Origin: Synergistaceae bacterium
Lineage (GTDB): Bacteria; Synergistota; Synergistia; Synergistales; Aminobacteriaceae
Assembly (NCBI GenBank): GCA_017405525.1
Contig: JAFRAH010000020.1
Location: 1-39,563, forward strand
Reading direction: 5' to 3'
DNA length: 39,563 nt
Below the pieces are notes generated by a model. That model had not been told where the DNA came from, made no database searches, and saw nothing but the letters and a program-made list of their open reading frames with translations. The first letter of the stretch is position 1; each line of letters begins with the position of its first letter. A program made the position numbers and the translations under genes. Below, piece after piece: positions 14,301 to 23,174 of this stretch.

Positions 14301-15782
14301 TTGAACAACTTGAAGAAGGCTTTGCTGACTGTATTTATGGTTTCACTCGTATCAGGAACAGGGTATGCGTCAAAATGGAAGGAACTAGTTTTCACCGATG
14401 ATGTCAACATGGGGCTTGCTGAGCTTAGCCAGTATTGCACACTGCATGATATTTCCGTGTCTGACGTTCTCTGGGCAAACAGCATAGACAGCGGGGACAT
14501 TAAGCCCGGCCAGTCTGTGTATCTCCCGGTGAACCAAGCCGACATGCTCGCAATATGGCAGCACAAAGGGGCATGGCAGCCCACCGCGCTCGTCCCGGTA
14601 ACCAGTGCCGCCGCCGCCAAGCGTGCCGCGAAACCCGAAGCACAGCCCGAACCTGAACCCGAACCCGAAGTGAAGGCAGAAGCGAAGCCTGAAGTACCCG
14701 TGAAGTCCGAGGCTGAAATCATGGCACAGCTCAGGGCAGAAGTCGCCGCTACCCCGGCAACTGAACCCGCAAAGCCTGAACCCGAAGTTGCCAGCACCCC
14801 GGCACCTGAAACAGTGCAAGCACCAGCACAGGCAAGAACCATAATCCCGGAAGTCAAGGCCGAACCCATAAACGTCCCGGCAAGAAAGAAATCCGCCGAG
14901 CTCGCACAGGTCAGCGTTGACATTATGGCCATGCTCAGGGCTGAGGTCAGGAACTCACCAGCAGCACCAGCTCCCGCACCAGTCGCACAGGTGAAGCCCG
15001 CACAAGTCCCGACACCTGCACAGCCTCCCGTTGTTGCGCAGAAACCAGCGGCAAAGAAGAAGTCAGCCTCCGCGAAACCTGACAGGGTATTAGCCGCCAG
15101 CACCCCCAAAAAGGCAAAGACTGAACAGGGCGGCATCATGGATCCCATCATCATACTTTCACCGAACGGAGACCCCTCAAAGGGTCCGATGAGGCTCGTA
15201 ATTTCGGGCGACAAGGTTGAAGTTGTACAGCTCCCGCAGAACGCCGCACCAAGAAGGCCGTCAATGTCTGACCTCGATTATGCGCTAGGAGCAGGACCGG
15301 GTTACCTTCCCCACTACAACCTAACGCCTAAGCCGAGAGATCCCTTCATCCTCAACATGGGCAACTTGGCCGGTAAAATGCTTTGGCCTGTCGACGGAAA
15401 AGTTTCGTCTCCTTTCGGGAGATGGCGCGGTAATCATAAGCATCAAGGTATAGATATTCCCATGCCTGCAGGTACTCCCATAAGAGCCGCAAGGAATGGT
15501 GTAGTAACCCGCACGGGCAATAACTCAACTATGGGCTTCAGAGGCTACGGGAACTTTGTCCTCATGGATCACGGCAACGGACTGCAGACGTTCTACGCTC
15601 ATTGCCTGAGTGTCGCAGTGGTTCAGGGCCAGAGAGTGATGCAGGGTCAGGTTATCGCCTACGTGGGCAACACCGGGCGTTCAACAGCGAATCACCTTCA
15701 CTTTGAGGTCCGCATAAACAGCACGAAGGTTGACCCTATACCGTACCTTGCCGGGAATGCACACCTTGCCAAGCACAAATAG
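14301..15782 (+). CDS. Secreted M23-family peptidoglycan endopeptidase with LysM-like N-terminus
   Basis: A 493-residue exported protein. Signal peptide about 1-24 (cut near GYAS). Residues about 40-80 look like a degenerate LysM domain (HDISVSDVLWANSID...IKPGQSVYLPV). Residues about 100-280 are a Pro/Ala/Glu/Lys-rich linker holding two copies of an IMAxLRAEV motif (about 140 and 207). The C-terminal LytM/M23 domain starts near 360 and has zinc ligands His381 and Asp385 (HQGIDI), His434 and HLHFE (465-467), so it should be active. It probably cuts peptidoglycan cross-links or has an EnvC/NlpD-like role. TTG start with AAGGAGG 10 bases upstream; 15 bases after ilvA. Confidence 0.88.
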   Translation: MNNLKKALLTVFMVSLVSGTGYASKWKELVFTDDVNMGLAELSQYCTLHDISVSDVLWANSIDSGDIKPGQSVYLPVNQADMLAIWQHKGAWQPTALVPVTSAAAAKRAAKPEAQPEPEPEPEVKAEAKPEVPVKSEAEIMAQLRAEVAATPATEPAKPEPEVASTPAPETVQAPAQARTIIPEVKAEPINVPARKKSAELAQVSVDIMAMLRAEVRNSPAAPAPAPVAQVKPAQVPTPAQPPVVAQKPAAKKKSASAKPDRVLAASTPKKAKTEQGGIMDPIIILSPNGDPSKGPMRLVISGDKVEVVQLPQNAAPRRPSMSDLDYALGAGPGYLPHYNLTPKPRDPFILNMGNLAGKMLWPVDGKVSSPFGRWRGNHKHQGIDIPMPAGTPIRAARNGVVTRTGNNSTMGFRGYGNFVLMDHGNGLQTFYAHCLSVAVVQGQRVMQGQVIAYVGNTGRSTANHLHFEVRINSTKVDPIPYLAGNAHLAKHK

Positions 15783-15812
15783 CATCGAAATCACGAAAGG
15801 AGCTAGCATAAC

Positions 15813-16715
15813 TTGAACTTTCAGGAAATATATTTCAGGCTCGAAAATTTCTGGTCAAAGCAGGGTTGCGTGATACAGCAGCCCTATGACATCGAGGTCG
15901 GTGCAGGAACAATGAACCCCGCAACAGCACTCCGGGTAATCGGCCCAGAACCTTGGCGCGTTGCTTACGTTGAGCCCTCAAGGAGGCCCTCAGACGGACG
16001 TTACGGCAAAAATCCCAACAGGTTACAGCATTACTATCAGTACCAGGTAATCATCAAGCCCGCCCCCGCTAACATTCAGGATCTCTACATTGAGAGCCTC
16101 GCATCACTGGGCATTAACCCGGACGAGCACGACATCAGGTTTGTTGAGGACGACTGGGAGAACCCTTCAACGGGAGCTTGGGGCTTGGGCTGGGAGGTGT
16201 GGCTTGACGGAATGGAGATCACGCAGTTCACCTACTTCCAGCAGTTGGGCGGTATCGACATGGAGAATGTACCTGCTGAGATCACCTACGGCATAGAGAG
16301 AATAGCAATGTACGTACAGAAGGCCAAGAGCGTCTATGAACTTGAGTGGGCAGGAAAAGTAACGTATGGCGACGTTCACCTTCAGGGCGAAATTGAGCAC
16401 TCTCACTATAACTTTGAGATTGCCGATACTGATATGCTGTTCAAGCTCTTCAACATGTACGAGAAAGAGGCCGGGCGTGTCCTTGATGCCGGTTATGTCC
16501 TTCCTGCGTATGATTACGTCCTGAAGAGTTCCCACACGTTCAACCTTCTTGACGCGAGAAATGCCATCAGCGTAACGGAACGTACGGGCTACATTTCGCG
16601 TGTCAGGGCACTTGCCTGCCGTTGTGCCGAAGCATACAGGAAACAGCGCGAGGAAATGCATTTCCCGTTGATGGACAAGTTCACGAACGAAACAGGGAAA
16701 TTCTTTGAGGATTAG
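15813..16715 (+). CDS. glyQ: Glycyl-tRNA synthetase alpha subunit
   Basis: The class II catalytic alpha subunit of the heterotetrameric bacterial GlyRS. The N-terminus [20 protein letters not shown] is diagnostic, followed by [16 protein letters not shown] and [20 protein letters not shown]. The full-length 300 residues match the family. The TTG start at 15813 has AAAGGAG 10 bases upstream. It lies 30 bases after the M23 gene and 15 bases before glyS, so it is cotranscribed with its partner. No T-box leader is seen. Confidence 0.96.
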   Translation: MNFQEIYFRLENFWSKQGCVIQQPYDIEVGAGTMNPATALRVIGPEPWRVAYVEPSRRPSDGRYGKNPNRLQHYYQYQVIIKPAPANIQDLYIESLASLGINPDEHDIRFVEDDWENPSTGAWGLGWEVWLDGMEITQFTYFQQLGGIDMENVPAEITYGIERIAMYVQKAKSVYELEWAGKVTYGDVHLQGEIEHSHYNFEIADTDMLFKLFNMYEKEAGRVLDAGYVLPAYDYVLKSSHTFNLLDARNAISVTERTGYISRVRALACRCAEAYRKQREEMHFPLMDKFTNETGKFFED

Positions 16716-16730
16716 GGGAGAAATTTTCAC

Positions 16731-18809
16731 ATGGCCATAAAGAATATATTACTTGAAATAGGCACCGAAGAAATACCATCGAGGTTTATTCCTGATGCTC
16801 TGGAGACGCTGAAGAAGAACGCCGAAGCCTCATTGTCGGCAAACAGGATAACCTTCACCGCCGCGAAGACCTATGCGACACCCCGCAGGCTCGTCCTCAT
16901 CGTAACAGGAGCAAGTGATGCCCAATCCGAACAGGTGGACATGCTGAAAGGCCCTCCCGTATCGTCATCCTACGACATGAACGGTGAGCCTACGAGGGCG
17001 GCAACAGGTTTCGCGAAGAGCAAGGGTATCAGCGTCAACGATCTCAAGGAGACAGAGATTAACGGCGTGAAGTACATAGCGGCAGAAGTCAGGCAGGAGA
17101 GCAAGAAGACGGTAGAAGTCCTCCCGGAAATCATGATGGGGCTTGTTGCTGGTCTCACTTTCCCGAAGAGCATGTACTGGGACAATTCAGGAGTTCGTTT
17201 TGCGCGGCCTGTGAGGTGGATTGTTGCACTGGCTGACGACAAGGTTATACCGTTCGAGTTCGGAGGGGTTCATTCGGGACGCAGGACTGCAGGACACCGC
17301 TTCATGGGTCATAAGGTCATCGAGATAGCCGACGCATCAGAGTTCCTTGACGTTCTCTATGACAACAACGTAATTCTTGACCAAGAGAAACGCCTCCAGA
17401 AAATGAGAACAGCTATAGCCGCACTCCAGAATGACCTTCCGGGTAATCTTGAGGTTGAGATGGATGCAAAGATACTTGAGGAGAATCTATATCTCGTTGA
17501 GTATCCTGTGCCGTTTGCCGGGACGTTTGACGAGAAATATTTGGACATTCCCGAAGAAGTACTTACCACGTCCATGAAGAAGAACCAGAAGTATCTAGCC
17601 GTCAGGAACAGGGACAAGGGCGGAAAACTGGCGAATTACTTTGTCGGTGTGAGCAACAACCTAGTGCCCAATATGGACGTTATACGTGAGGGGAACAGGA
17701 GGGTGCTTCGTGCGAGGCTTGCGGATGCCGAGTTCTTCTGGACTGAGGACAGGAAAGTACCGCTTGGCTCATACGTTGAACGCCTAAAGTCCGTAACCTA
17801 TCAGGAGAAACTTGGGAGCGTTTACGACAAGGTCATGCTGACACGAAAACTTGCCCTGTGGTTCTGTGAACGTTACGGGATGAACAACATAACATCACTT
17901 GTTGACCGCGCCGCATATCTCTCGAAGGCTGACCTCGTTACGTCAATGGTCTTTGAGTTCACGGACTTACAGGGAGTAATGGGACGTGAATACGCGAAAT
18001 GTGCCGGTGAAGACCCTCGCGTTGCCCTCGCACTCTATGAGCAGTACTTGCCGCTGACAGCCGCCGGGAAAACTCCCACCGATGACGTTGGGGCAGTCTT
18101 GGGGCTTGCCGAGAGGGTGCACATCATCACGGCCTGCCACAAGGTAGGACTTGCCCCCACGAGCACGCAGGATCCCTACGGACTGAGACGTGCCGCAAGG
18201 TGCATCAACGAGATACTTTTTGCGCGGAAGTACAATTTCGACATGGCCGAGGCAGTATCACAGTCATGCAGGATTAACGGCGTTGACGATGAGATGAAGG
18301 CAGAAATCCTTGAGTTCATGCGCCAGAGACTTCACGGGCAGTTACGCGAGAAGGGTTATGACTATGAGCTCGTAACTCTGGGTCTGAGCGTTGCGGGGAA
18401 TGTACCCTATCAGGCCATGAAGCTGATCGAGACACTGAACCGCGTTAAGTCTGAGGAATGGTTTACGGGGCTTGCCGGGTCTGCTCTGAGGGTGAAGAAC
18501 ATCCTACAGAAGAACGCCGGGGAAGTTCAGGGCGTGAAACCTGATGAGTCGTTGATGACGGTTGACGCTGAACGTGAGCTTTACGCTGAGGTGATGAGGC
18601 TTGAGGCACCTGTGCATGAGGCTGTGAGCTCCTACGACTGGGAGGGCCTCACGAAGATGCTCGCTGAGTTGTCGCCGGTTGTCGGGAAATTCTTTGATGA
18701 CGTTATGGTGATGGACAAGGACGGGAAAGTTCGTGCCAACAGGCTGGCCATTCTCACGGAATGCAGGAAGCTCTTCCTTGAGGCGGGAGACCTGAGCATA
18801 CTCTCATAG
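16731..18809 (+). CDS. glyS: Glycyl-tRNA synthetase beta subunit
   Basis: The 692-residue beta subunit that recognises tRNA-Gly for the alpha subunit. Conserved N-terminal LLEIGTEEIPSRFIPDALE, FPKSMYWDNSGVRFARPVRW and LADAEFFWTEDRK blocks are visible, with the HD-type and C-terminal anticodon-binding regions following. Length is normal. The ATG has AGGGGAG 10 bases upstream. It is the last gene of the ilvA operon, followed by a terminator. Confidence 0.96.
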   Translation: MAIKNILLEIGTEEIPSRFIPDALETLKKNAEASLSANRITFTAAKTYATPRRLVLIVTGASDAQSEQVDMLKGPPVSSSYDMNGEPTRAATGFAKSKGISVNDLKETEINGVKYIAAEVRQESKKTVEVLPEIMMGLVAGLTFPKSMYWDNSGVRFARPVRWIVALADDKVIPFEFGGVHSGRRTAGHRFMGHKVIEIADASEFLDVLYDNNVILDQEKRLQKMRTAIAALQNDLPGNLEVEMDAKILEENLYLVEYPVPFAGTFDEKYLDIPEEVLTTSMKKNQKYLAVRNRDKGGKLANYFVGVSNNLVPNMDVIREGNRRVLRARLADAEFFWTEDRKVPLGSYVERLKSVTYQEKLGSVYDKVMLTRKLALWFCERYGMNNITSLVDRAAYLSKADLVTSMVFEFTDLQGVMGREYAKCAGEDPRVALALYEQYLPLTAAGKTPTDDVGAVLGLAERVHIITACHKVGLAPTSTQDPYGLRRAARCINEILFARKYNFDMAEAVSQSCRINGVDDEMKAEILEFMRQRLHGQLREKGYDYELVTLGLSVAGNVPYQAMKLIETLNRVKSEEWFTGLAGSALRVKNILQKNAGEVQGVKPDESLMTVDAERELYAEVMRLEAPVHEAVSSYDWEGLTKMLAELSPVVGKFFDDVMVMDKDGKVRANRLAILTECRKLFLEAGDLSILS

Positions 18810-18829
18810 CAAGCAGGGAAAATATTTCG

Positions 18830-18860
18830 GCTCCTCTCAACGAACGAGGGGAGCTTTTTT
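18830..18860 (+). terminator. Rho-independent terminator after glyS
   Basis: GCTCCTCTC (18830-18838) pairs with GAGGGGAGC (18846-18854) over 9 bp including one wobble, followed by T6 at 18855-18860. Confidence 0.85.
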
Positions 18861-18868
18861 GTTGCGTG

Positions 18869-19418
18869 TTATCTGGAAAACCGTGCAGGAAGCATGAATG
18901 CCTCTATATACCTTCGGAACTTTATCATTCCCACCGTCATGACAAACGCGCTGACAGTTTCCTTCTCCGCACTTCCCATCATGTACAGCCCTCCGGCAAG
19001 CAGTGTAGATGTAACGACCAAGCCAAGCGGCCCGGCAATTGCCCAAGCTAAAGGTGAAGATAAAAGCCCGGTGAGCCAGCCTGCAGCAAATCCCAAGTAT
19101 GCAAGAATATCTATCAGCCAGCCAGAGCCAAATACGATGACGACAAGGTAGTACCCTATGTTACCCGCAAGAACAGGAAGACCGTAAGCGAGGATAGCGG
19201 CCTGCAAAGCTCCCAATACCGCCCCACCTCCCATAGCGGCAATTGTCGGAATGTCGAAGTTAATCCCGGATTCCCTCTCAAGGTTCTTCAGGAGATCCGA
19301 ACGCTGTTCATAGTTGAGCTTGTCCCATATTGCCTCAAAGTATTTCTCGGTTACAGCTTTCTCAAGCTCGAATGTGGGAAGTGCCTTCACACGCCCGGCA
19401 TCTACTTTCGATTTTTTT
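18869..19418 (-). pseudogene. YaaW/UPF0174-like membrane protein, C-terminal part after frameshift
   Basis: The downstream frame of a broken gene. From the A7 run (plus T 19412-19418) it encodes KSKVDAGRVK, then TFELEKAVTEKYFEAIWDKL, which resembles the TFEIEQQL...W block of E. coli YaaW. Three long hydrophobic stretches follow (AALQ-type segment, YYLVVIVFGSGWLIDILAYL, and a third near LLAGGLYMMG). Its own frame extends upstream to 19540, but that part is out of frame with the conserved N-terminal half. Removing one A from A7 restores a single protein of about 320 residues. It could be a sequencing error, a pseudogene or a slippage switch. Confidence 0.65.
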
Positions 19419-19832
19419 CGCAACCCACTGGACAATATCATGATAGTCGACTTTGTCATCACTGCGAAGAAGATATGTTGACTTGTTATATGCCCTCCAG
19501 ACCAGAGCCTTGCGGATTGCAGGAACTCCCAAGGCAACATTTGAGATTATCCCCTTCTCCATGGCATCAATGACAGTCTCAGGAGAAACCTCGTTGAAAC
19601 TTGAAGGCTTGAGGGATTTATCCGAGCTGAAACTCTCAATCGGCGGAAGACCCTTTAGCCTCCCGAAGTAGTCATCTTTGAGGCCGGGAAGTTCTTTCAG
19701 GGCTTGGAGCATCTGTACACGTTCCTCAAGAGTGCAGGAATAAAGGAAGTCGTTGAAGTCCCCCGGTGTTTCCTTGCGTGCTGGGGAGAATATGTAGCCT
19801 CCTTCCCCCGGAACACTTGCTGAATGTTTCAC
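19362..19832 (-). pseudogene. YaaW/UPF0174-like protein, N-terminal part before frameshift
   Basis: The upstream frame (GTG start at 19832) has a charged N-terminal region: FNDFLYSCTLEERVQMLQAL is like the first helix of YaaW-type proteins, and VDYHDIVQWVAKK is its last genuine segment before the A7 run. After that it reads about 16 unrelated codons to a stop. The function of the YaaW family is unknown. The full intended gene spans 18869-19832. A perfect TATAAT lies upstream at 19879-19874. Confidence 0.65.
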
Positions 19833-19873
19833 GAAAACACTAACCTTTCATGATAGTTTTGTGGAATGAGGGC

Positions 19874-19879
19874 ATTATA
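19874..19879 (-). promoter_or_regulatory. Possible -10 box for the YaaW-like gene
   Basis: A perfect TATAAT on the minus strand lies about 42 bases before the GTG start. A run of seven G (plus C 19892-19898) falls in the spacer/-35 region, so spacing could vary by slippage. No clear -35. Confidence 0.35.
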
Positions 19880-19922
19880 TGGGTAGTTTCGCCCCCCCAA
19901 GAGTAATAATACTGAGAAAATA

Positions 19923-21014
19923 TTAGTGTGGTGTGCTATTTTGTGCGGTGCTTGCCTGTGAGGCCTTGCCCTTGAGCCTGTATACCATCGCCAGGACTTC
20001 AGCAACTCCCCTGTAGAAGTCTTCAGGTATCTCCTCGCCAACTTCAACATTCTCATAGAGTGCCCAGGCTAGCGGCTTGTTCTCGATTATGGGGATAAGG
20101 TTTGCCTCTGCTATTTCCCTGATGCGCTGTGCAAGGTAGTCTGCACCTTTCGCGATAAGCTGAGGAGCTCCCATCACTCCGCGGTCATACTGCAAGGCTA
20201 CGGCTATGTGCGTGGGGTTGGTGATGACAACGTCGGCCTTCGGGACATCAGCCATCATTCTCTGCTTGGCCAGTTCTCGCTGTTTCTGACGTATCTTCTG
20301 CTTTATCTGCGGGTCTCCCTCCATCTGTTTATACTCGTCCTTAATTTCCTTCTTGCTCATCTTGATGGAGTTCTCAAAGTCCCACTTCTGGTAGAAGTAG
20401 TCAGCAAACGCCATCACCAAGAGCATCAGGGCTAACCTCATTGCGAGCGTCCAGAGCATGTCCCAGAACTGACGGCTGCCAATCTCTAACGGCATCTGCA
20501 TTGTTTTTGACGAGACGGGCAAATAATTCTTTATGGCGTTGTATATCATGACGGCAAATATTGCAGACTTCAGGAGACCCTTAAGGAGTTCAACCATTGA
20601 GCGCATTGATATGATCTTCTTCATGCCACTAAAAGGATTGAGCCTGTCGAATTTTGGCACGAACGGTTCACCAGTGAACGCAAACCCAACCTGAGCAATG
20701 ACCGTACAAGTCGCGAAAAGCACCACGAGCCCCCCCAATGGCAGCCACGCCGCAAAGTAGTCCTTCATGGCCTCCCACGAGACCCACGCAAACCAGCCAT
20801 CACGCAGAACTGCACCATCTCCTATTGCCCGGAACATGAACTGAATCATTCCCGTGAGAGTCCGCCAGGTCATCCCGCCCATGAGTGCAAGCCCCAAAAG
20901 TGCCGTGATGATTGCGGCGGCAGCATTGAGGTCCTTGCTGACACACACGCGGCCTTCTTCGCGGACCTTCTCGCGTTTGTGGGGGGTAGCTTCTTCGGTG
21001 CGTTCCTCAGCCAT
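19923..21014 (-). CDS. flhB: Flagellar type III export switch protein FlhB
   Basis: The membrane switch of the flagellar export gate that changes substrate from rod/hook to filament proteins. The N-terminus EERTEEATPHKREKVREEG is typical. Four hydrophobic segments fall at about 32-50, 88-112, 148-165 and 185-205. The cytoplasmic domain has the self-cleavage motif NPTH at 266-269. Normal length (363). It overlaps the fliR stop by 8 bases. It is the last gene of this flagellar run; flhA, which often follows, is absent. Confidence 0.96.
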   Translation of the reverse strand: MAEERTEEATPHKREKVREEGRVCVSKDLNAAAAIITALLGLALMGGMTWRTLTGMIQFMFRAIGDGAVLRDGWFAWVSWEAMKDYFAAWLPLGGLVVLFATCTVIAQVGFAFTGEPFVPKFDRLNPFSGMKKIISMRSMVELLKGLLKSAIFAVMIYNAIKNYLPVSSKTMQMPLEIGSRQFWDMLWTLAMRLALMLLVMAFADYFYQKWDFENSIKMSKKEIKDEYKQMEGDPQIKQKIRQKQRELAKQRMMADVPKADVVITNPTHIAVALQYDRGVMGAPQLIAKGADYLAQRIREIAEANLIPIIENKPLAWALYENVEVGEEIPEDFYRGVAEVLAMVYRLKGKASQASTAQNSTPH

Positions 21015-21804
21015 TAGGGGGTCTCCAGAATCTCAGGACACTCAACGCAAACTCTACCCAGTGCTCAAAGTTATTGCGAACGAGATCCATAATGAGGGGG
21101 ATAACCGCCGCAAGTACCATGAATCCGAGCATCACCTTCACGGGCAGGCCGACAACAAAGATATTCATCTGCGGGACAGTACGCGCAAGGAATCCCAAGC
21201 CCACATCAGACAGAACTAACGCACAGTAGAACGGTATAACCATCCTCATGGCAAGGACAAACATGCTCTGAAGCCACGTGCCTAACTGCATATCACCTGA
21301 CGGGAAAAGAGAGACCTGACCGGGCGGAACAAGTTTCAGCGTCTCAATTAGTGCCTGTATCATGATGAGGTGGCCGTTCCAGCGGAAATAAAACCACATT
21401 GCCACAAAGAAATTCAGCTGACCAAGTATTGAGGTCTCACTTTGAGTTGACGGATCCATAACCTGAGCCATCGAGAAGCCTATAGTTGTCCCGGTCTGTT
21501 CACCGGCCACACGGAGGGCATAGAGCGGCAGTGCTGAGATGAACCCTAACGCAACCCCTATCATGAGTTCACGCAAACATACGGCGGCAATGAATATCAC
21601 TTCGTCGAAATATATCATGGGTATCTCTTCGGTCTTGATTACCCCGACTGAACAGACAGTGAGCATGACAACGAACAAGTAACGGAACGGAGTCGGCGGC
21701 ATCGTTGACGTGAATACCGGCGAACTGAATACGAGGCCGATATATCGCAGGTGAAGGACTAGGTAAACTGCAAGAAGCTGTGAAGGAAGTTCAAGCCCCC
21801 GCAT
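21007..21804 (-). CDS. fliR: Flagellar export gate protein FliR
   Basis: A 265-residue membrane protein of the flagellar type III export gate. The hydrophobic N-terminus with RYIGLVFSSPVFTSTMPPTP, the central ALRVAGEQTGTTIGFSMAQV block and the C-terminal FLARTVPQMNIFVVGLPVKV match the family (SpaR/FliR). It starts 6 bases after fliQ and overlaps flhB. It forms the FliP5-FliQ4-FliR1 core with its upstream neighbours. Confidence 0.95.
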   Translation of the reverse strand: MRGLELPSQLLAVYLVLHLRYIGLVFSSPVFTSTMPPTPFRYLFVVMLTVCSVGVIKTEEIPMIYFDEVIFIAAVCLRELMIGVALGFISALPLYALRVAGEQTGTTIGFSMAQVMDPSTQSETSILGQLNFFVAMWFYFRWNGHLIMIQALIETLKLVPPGQVSLFPSGDMQLGTWLQSMFVLAMRMVIPFYCALVLSDVGLGFLARTVPQMNIFVVGLPVKVMLGFMVLAAVIPLIMDLVRNNFEHWVEFALSVLRFWRPPNG

Positions 21805-21810
21805 TTTGGG

Positions 21811-22086
21811 TTACTGTATGAAGCGTTCGAGCTGCCCGAGAATTTCGCGGGTCATTACGAGCATTCTCTGCCCTATCCACGGGGATAACAGCACTATGCA
21901 CAGGAAGACCGCCAGAATTTTGGGGATAAATATTAGCGTCTGTTCCTGAATTGATGTTGCCGTCTGCAAAATTCCTATGAACAACCCGATTATCATTGCC
22001 ACGAGCAAAATCGGGAGCGTTACGGAAATCATCGTCCATATTGCCCCGGTCATTATGTCGGGAAGGCTCAGTGCTGTAAGGTTCAC
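21811..22086 (-). CDS. fliQ: Flagellar export gate protein FliQ
   Basis: A 91-residue protein with two membrane helices, the usual FliQ form. The hydrophobic first helix (ISVTLPILLVAMIIGLFIG) is followed by the conserved ILQTATSIQEQTLIFIPKIL turn and the second helix. It lies between fliP and fliR with gaps of 18 and 6 bases. Confidence 0.93.
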   Translation of the reverse strand: MNLTALSLPDIMTGAIWTMISVTLPILLVAMIIGLFIGILQTATSIQEQTLIFIPKILAVFLCIVLLSPWIGQRMLVMTREILGQLERFIQ

Positions 22087-22104
22087 TCTGTCATCACTCT
22101 TTCT

Positions 22105-22920
22105 TTAGGGAACGTTCGTAAAGCTCTTCAGGACGCTCATTACCACCAAGTTCCAGCCGTCGGCCATGACAAACAACAAGAGCTTGAACGGAAGCGAGAT
22201 CATCATAGGCGGAAGCATCATCATACCCATAGCAAGAAGTACGCTCGACACTACCATATCGACGACAAGGAACGGAATGTATATCACTACTCCCATCTGG
22301 AAGGCAGTCTTCATTTCGCTCAACATGAACGCGGGGATTAGTATTCTCGTAGGAACTGCAGCCTGATTTGCTGGTCTCTCAGCTCCGGCCATCGAGATAA
22401 TCAGCGACAGTTCTTCCTGCCTCGTGTACCTGAACATGAAATCACGGACGGGGTTAATCGAGTTCTCCCATGCTTGGGACGCGTTGATCTGCCCGGAAAG
22501 ATAGGGGCTTAGTCCCTTCTCGTAGACCTGCGACCACGTCGGGTACATCGTGAACATCGTCAGGAAGAGCGACAGCCCGGCTATGACCTGTTGCGGCGGG
22601 GACTGCTGGAGACCTATTGCACGCTGTACGAACCCGATAACTATGATTATCCTCGTAAAACTCGTAACCATGAGGAGGATTGCCGGAACGAGGCTAAGCA
22701 CCGTCATCAGCGCGAGTATCTGGAGCGTCAGGGCAACATCACGCGGCGAGTCTACCTGCCCGACTCCGAGTGTTATTGCCGGAAGTGGAATAGTCCCGGA
22801 AAGTCCGGGGGGGCTTGGCGGCGTAAGGACTGCCCCGGAAGATACACCGTGAAGAATTAGCAGGCAGAGCAAAATCACGGGGGCAAGTATTCTAGCTGAG
22901 CGTCTCAGTCCATTTCTCAT
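22105..22920 (-). CDS. fliP: Flagellar export gate protein FliP
   Basis: A 271-residue membrane protein with a cleavable N-terminal signal-like segment (about 10-30), typical of FliP. Family blocks include LVPAILLMVTSFTRIIIVIG, ALGLQ-type QRAIGLQQSPPQQVIAGLSL, and the C-terminal AFQMGVVIYIPFLVVDMVVS and MMMLPPMMISLPFKLLLFV. The start at 22920 has AAGGTGG about 7 bases upstream and overlaps the fliO 3' end by 29 bases. Confidence 0.95.
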   Translation of the reverse strand: MRNGLRRSARILAPVILLCLLILHGVSSGAVLTPPSPPGLSGTIPLPAITLGVGQVDSPRDVALTLQILALMTVLSLVPAILLMVTSFTRIIIVIGFVQRAIGLQQSPPQQVIAGLSLFLTMFTMYPTWSQVYEKGLSPYLSGQINASQAWENSINPVRDFMFRYTRQEELSLIISMAGAERPANQAAVPTRILIPAFMLSEMKTAFQMGVVIYIPFLVVDMVVSSVLLAMGMMMLPPMMISLPFKLLLFVMADGWNLVVMSVLKSFTNVP

Positions 22921-23116
22921 AACTCCACCTTCCCATTAAGCACGTGCCATGTGAGCCCGAAACAAACGCAATGACATCTGGCCCGCAGTGAACGACAAAA
23001 AATATATCCCCGGCTGTTAGGCGCAGGGACGAAATAATTTCTACGTTCTGTGCGGATTTTCCGTTTATGCTGTGCTTCTTGAGGTACTTCACGAGGACAA
23101 CGGCACAAATGGACAT
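22892..23116 (-). CDS. fliO: FliO-like flagellar assembly protein (short; start unclear)
   Basis: A 74-residue frame between cheY and fliP, the usual place of fliO. The C-terminal part fits FliO: a basic stretch after the membrane helix (KYLKKHS), then a small beta domain IISSLRLTAGDIFFVVHCG. FliO helps FliP assemble. The first ATG, at 23116, leaves only half a membrane helix and has no ribosome binding site. Codons further upstream in frame (TDASLTAYIIRAVTALVF) would complete a good helix, but no ATG, GTG or TTG exists there. An ATC at about 23176 has AAGGTG 10 bases upstream and is a speculative start. An overlapping frame (22917-23108) is rejected. Confidence 0.65.
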   Translation of the reverse strand: MSICAVVLVKYLKKHSINGKSAQNVEIISSLRLTAGDIFFVVHCGPDVIAFVSGSHGTCLMGRWSYEKWTETLS

Positions 23117-23174
23117 GAATACCAGCGCAGTTACAGCCCGGATTATGTAGGCTGTCAGGCTTGCGTCCGTGATT

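Noticed and set aside
14282-15214. 310-residue open frame antisense to the M23 peptidase gene
   Set aside because: It is an Ala/Gly/Ser-rich mirror of the repetitive Pro/Ala/Glu linker, covers the signal peptide and linker of a gene with clear domains, and has no binding site.
19829-20056. 75-residue frame across the flhB 3' end
   Set aside because: Out-of-frame shadow of flhB with no binding site.
22917-23108. Alternative frame of 63 residues for fliO
   Set aside because: Its product lacks a membrane helix and FliO-like beta residues; the 22892-23116 frame has both the basic post-helix stretch and the FliO-like C-terminal region.
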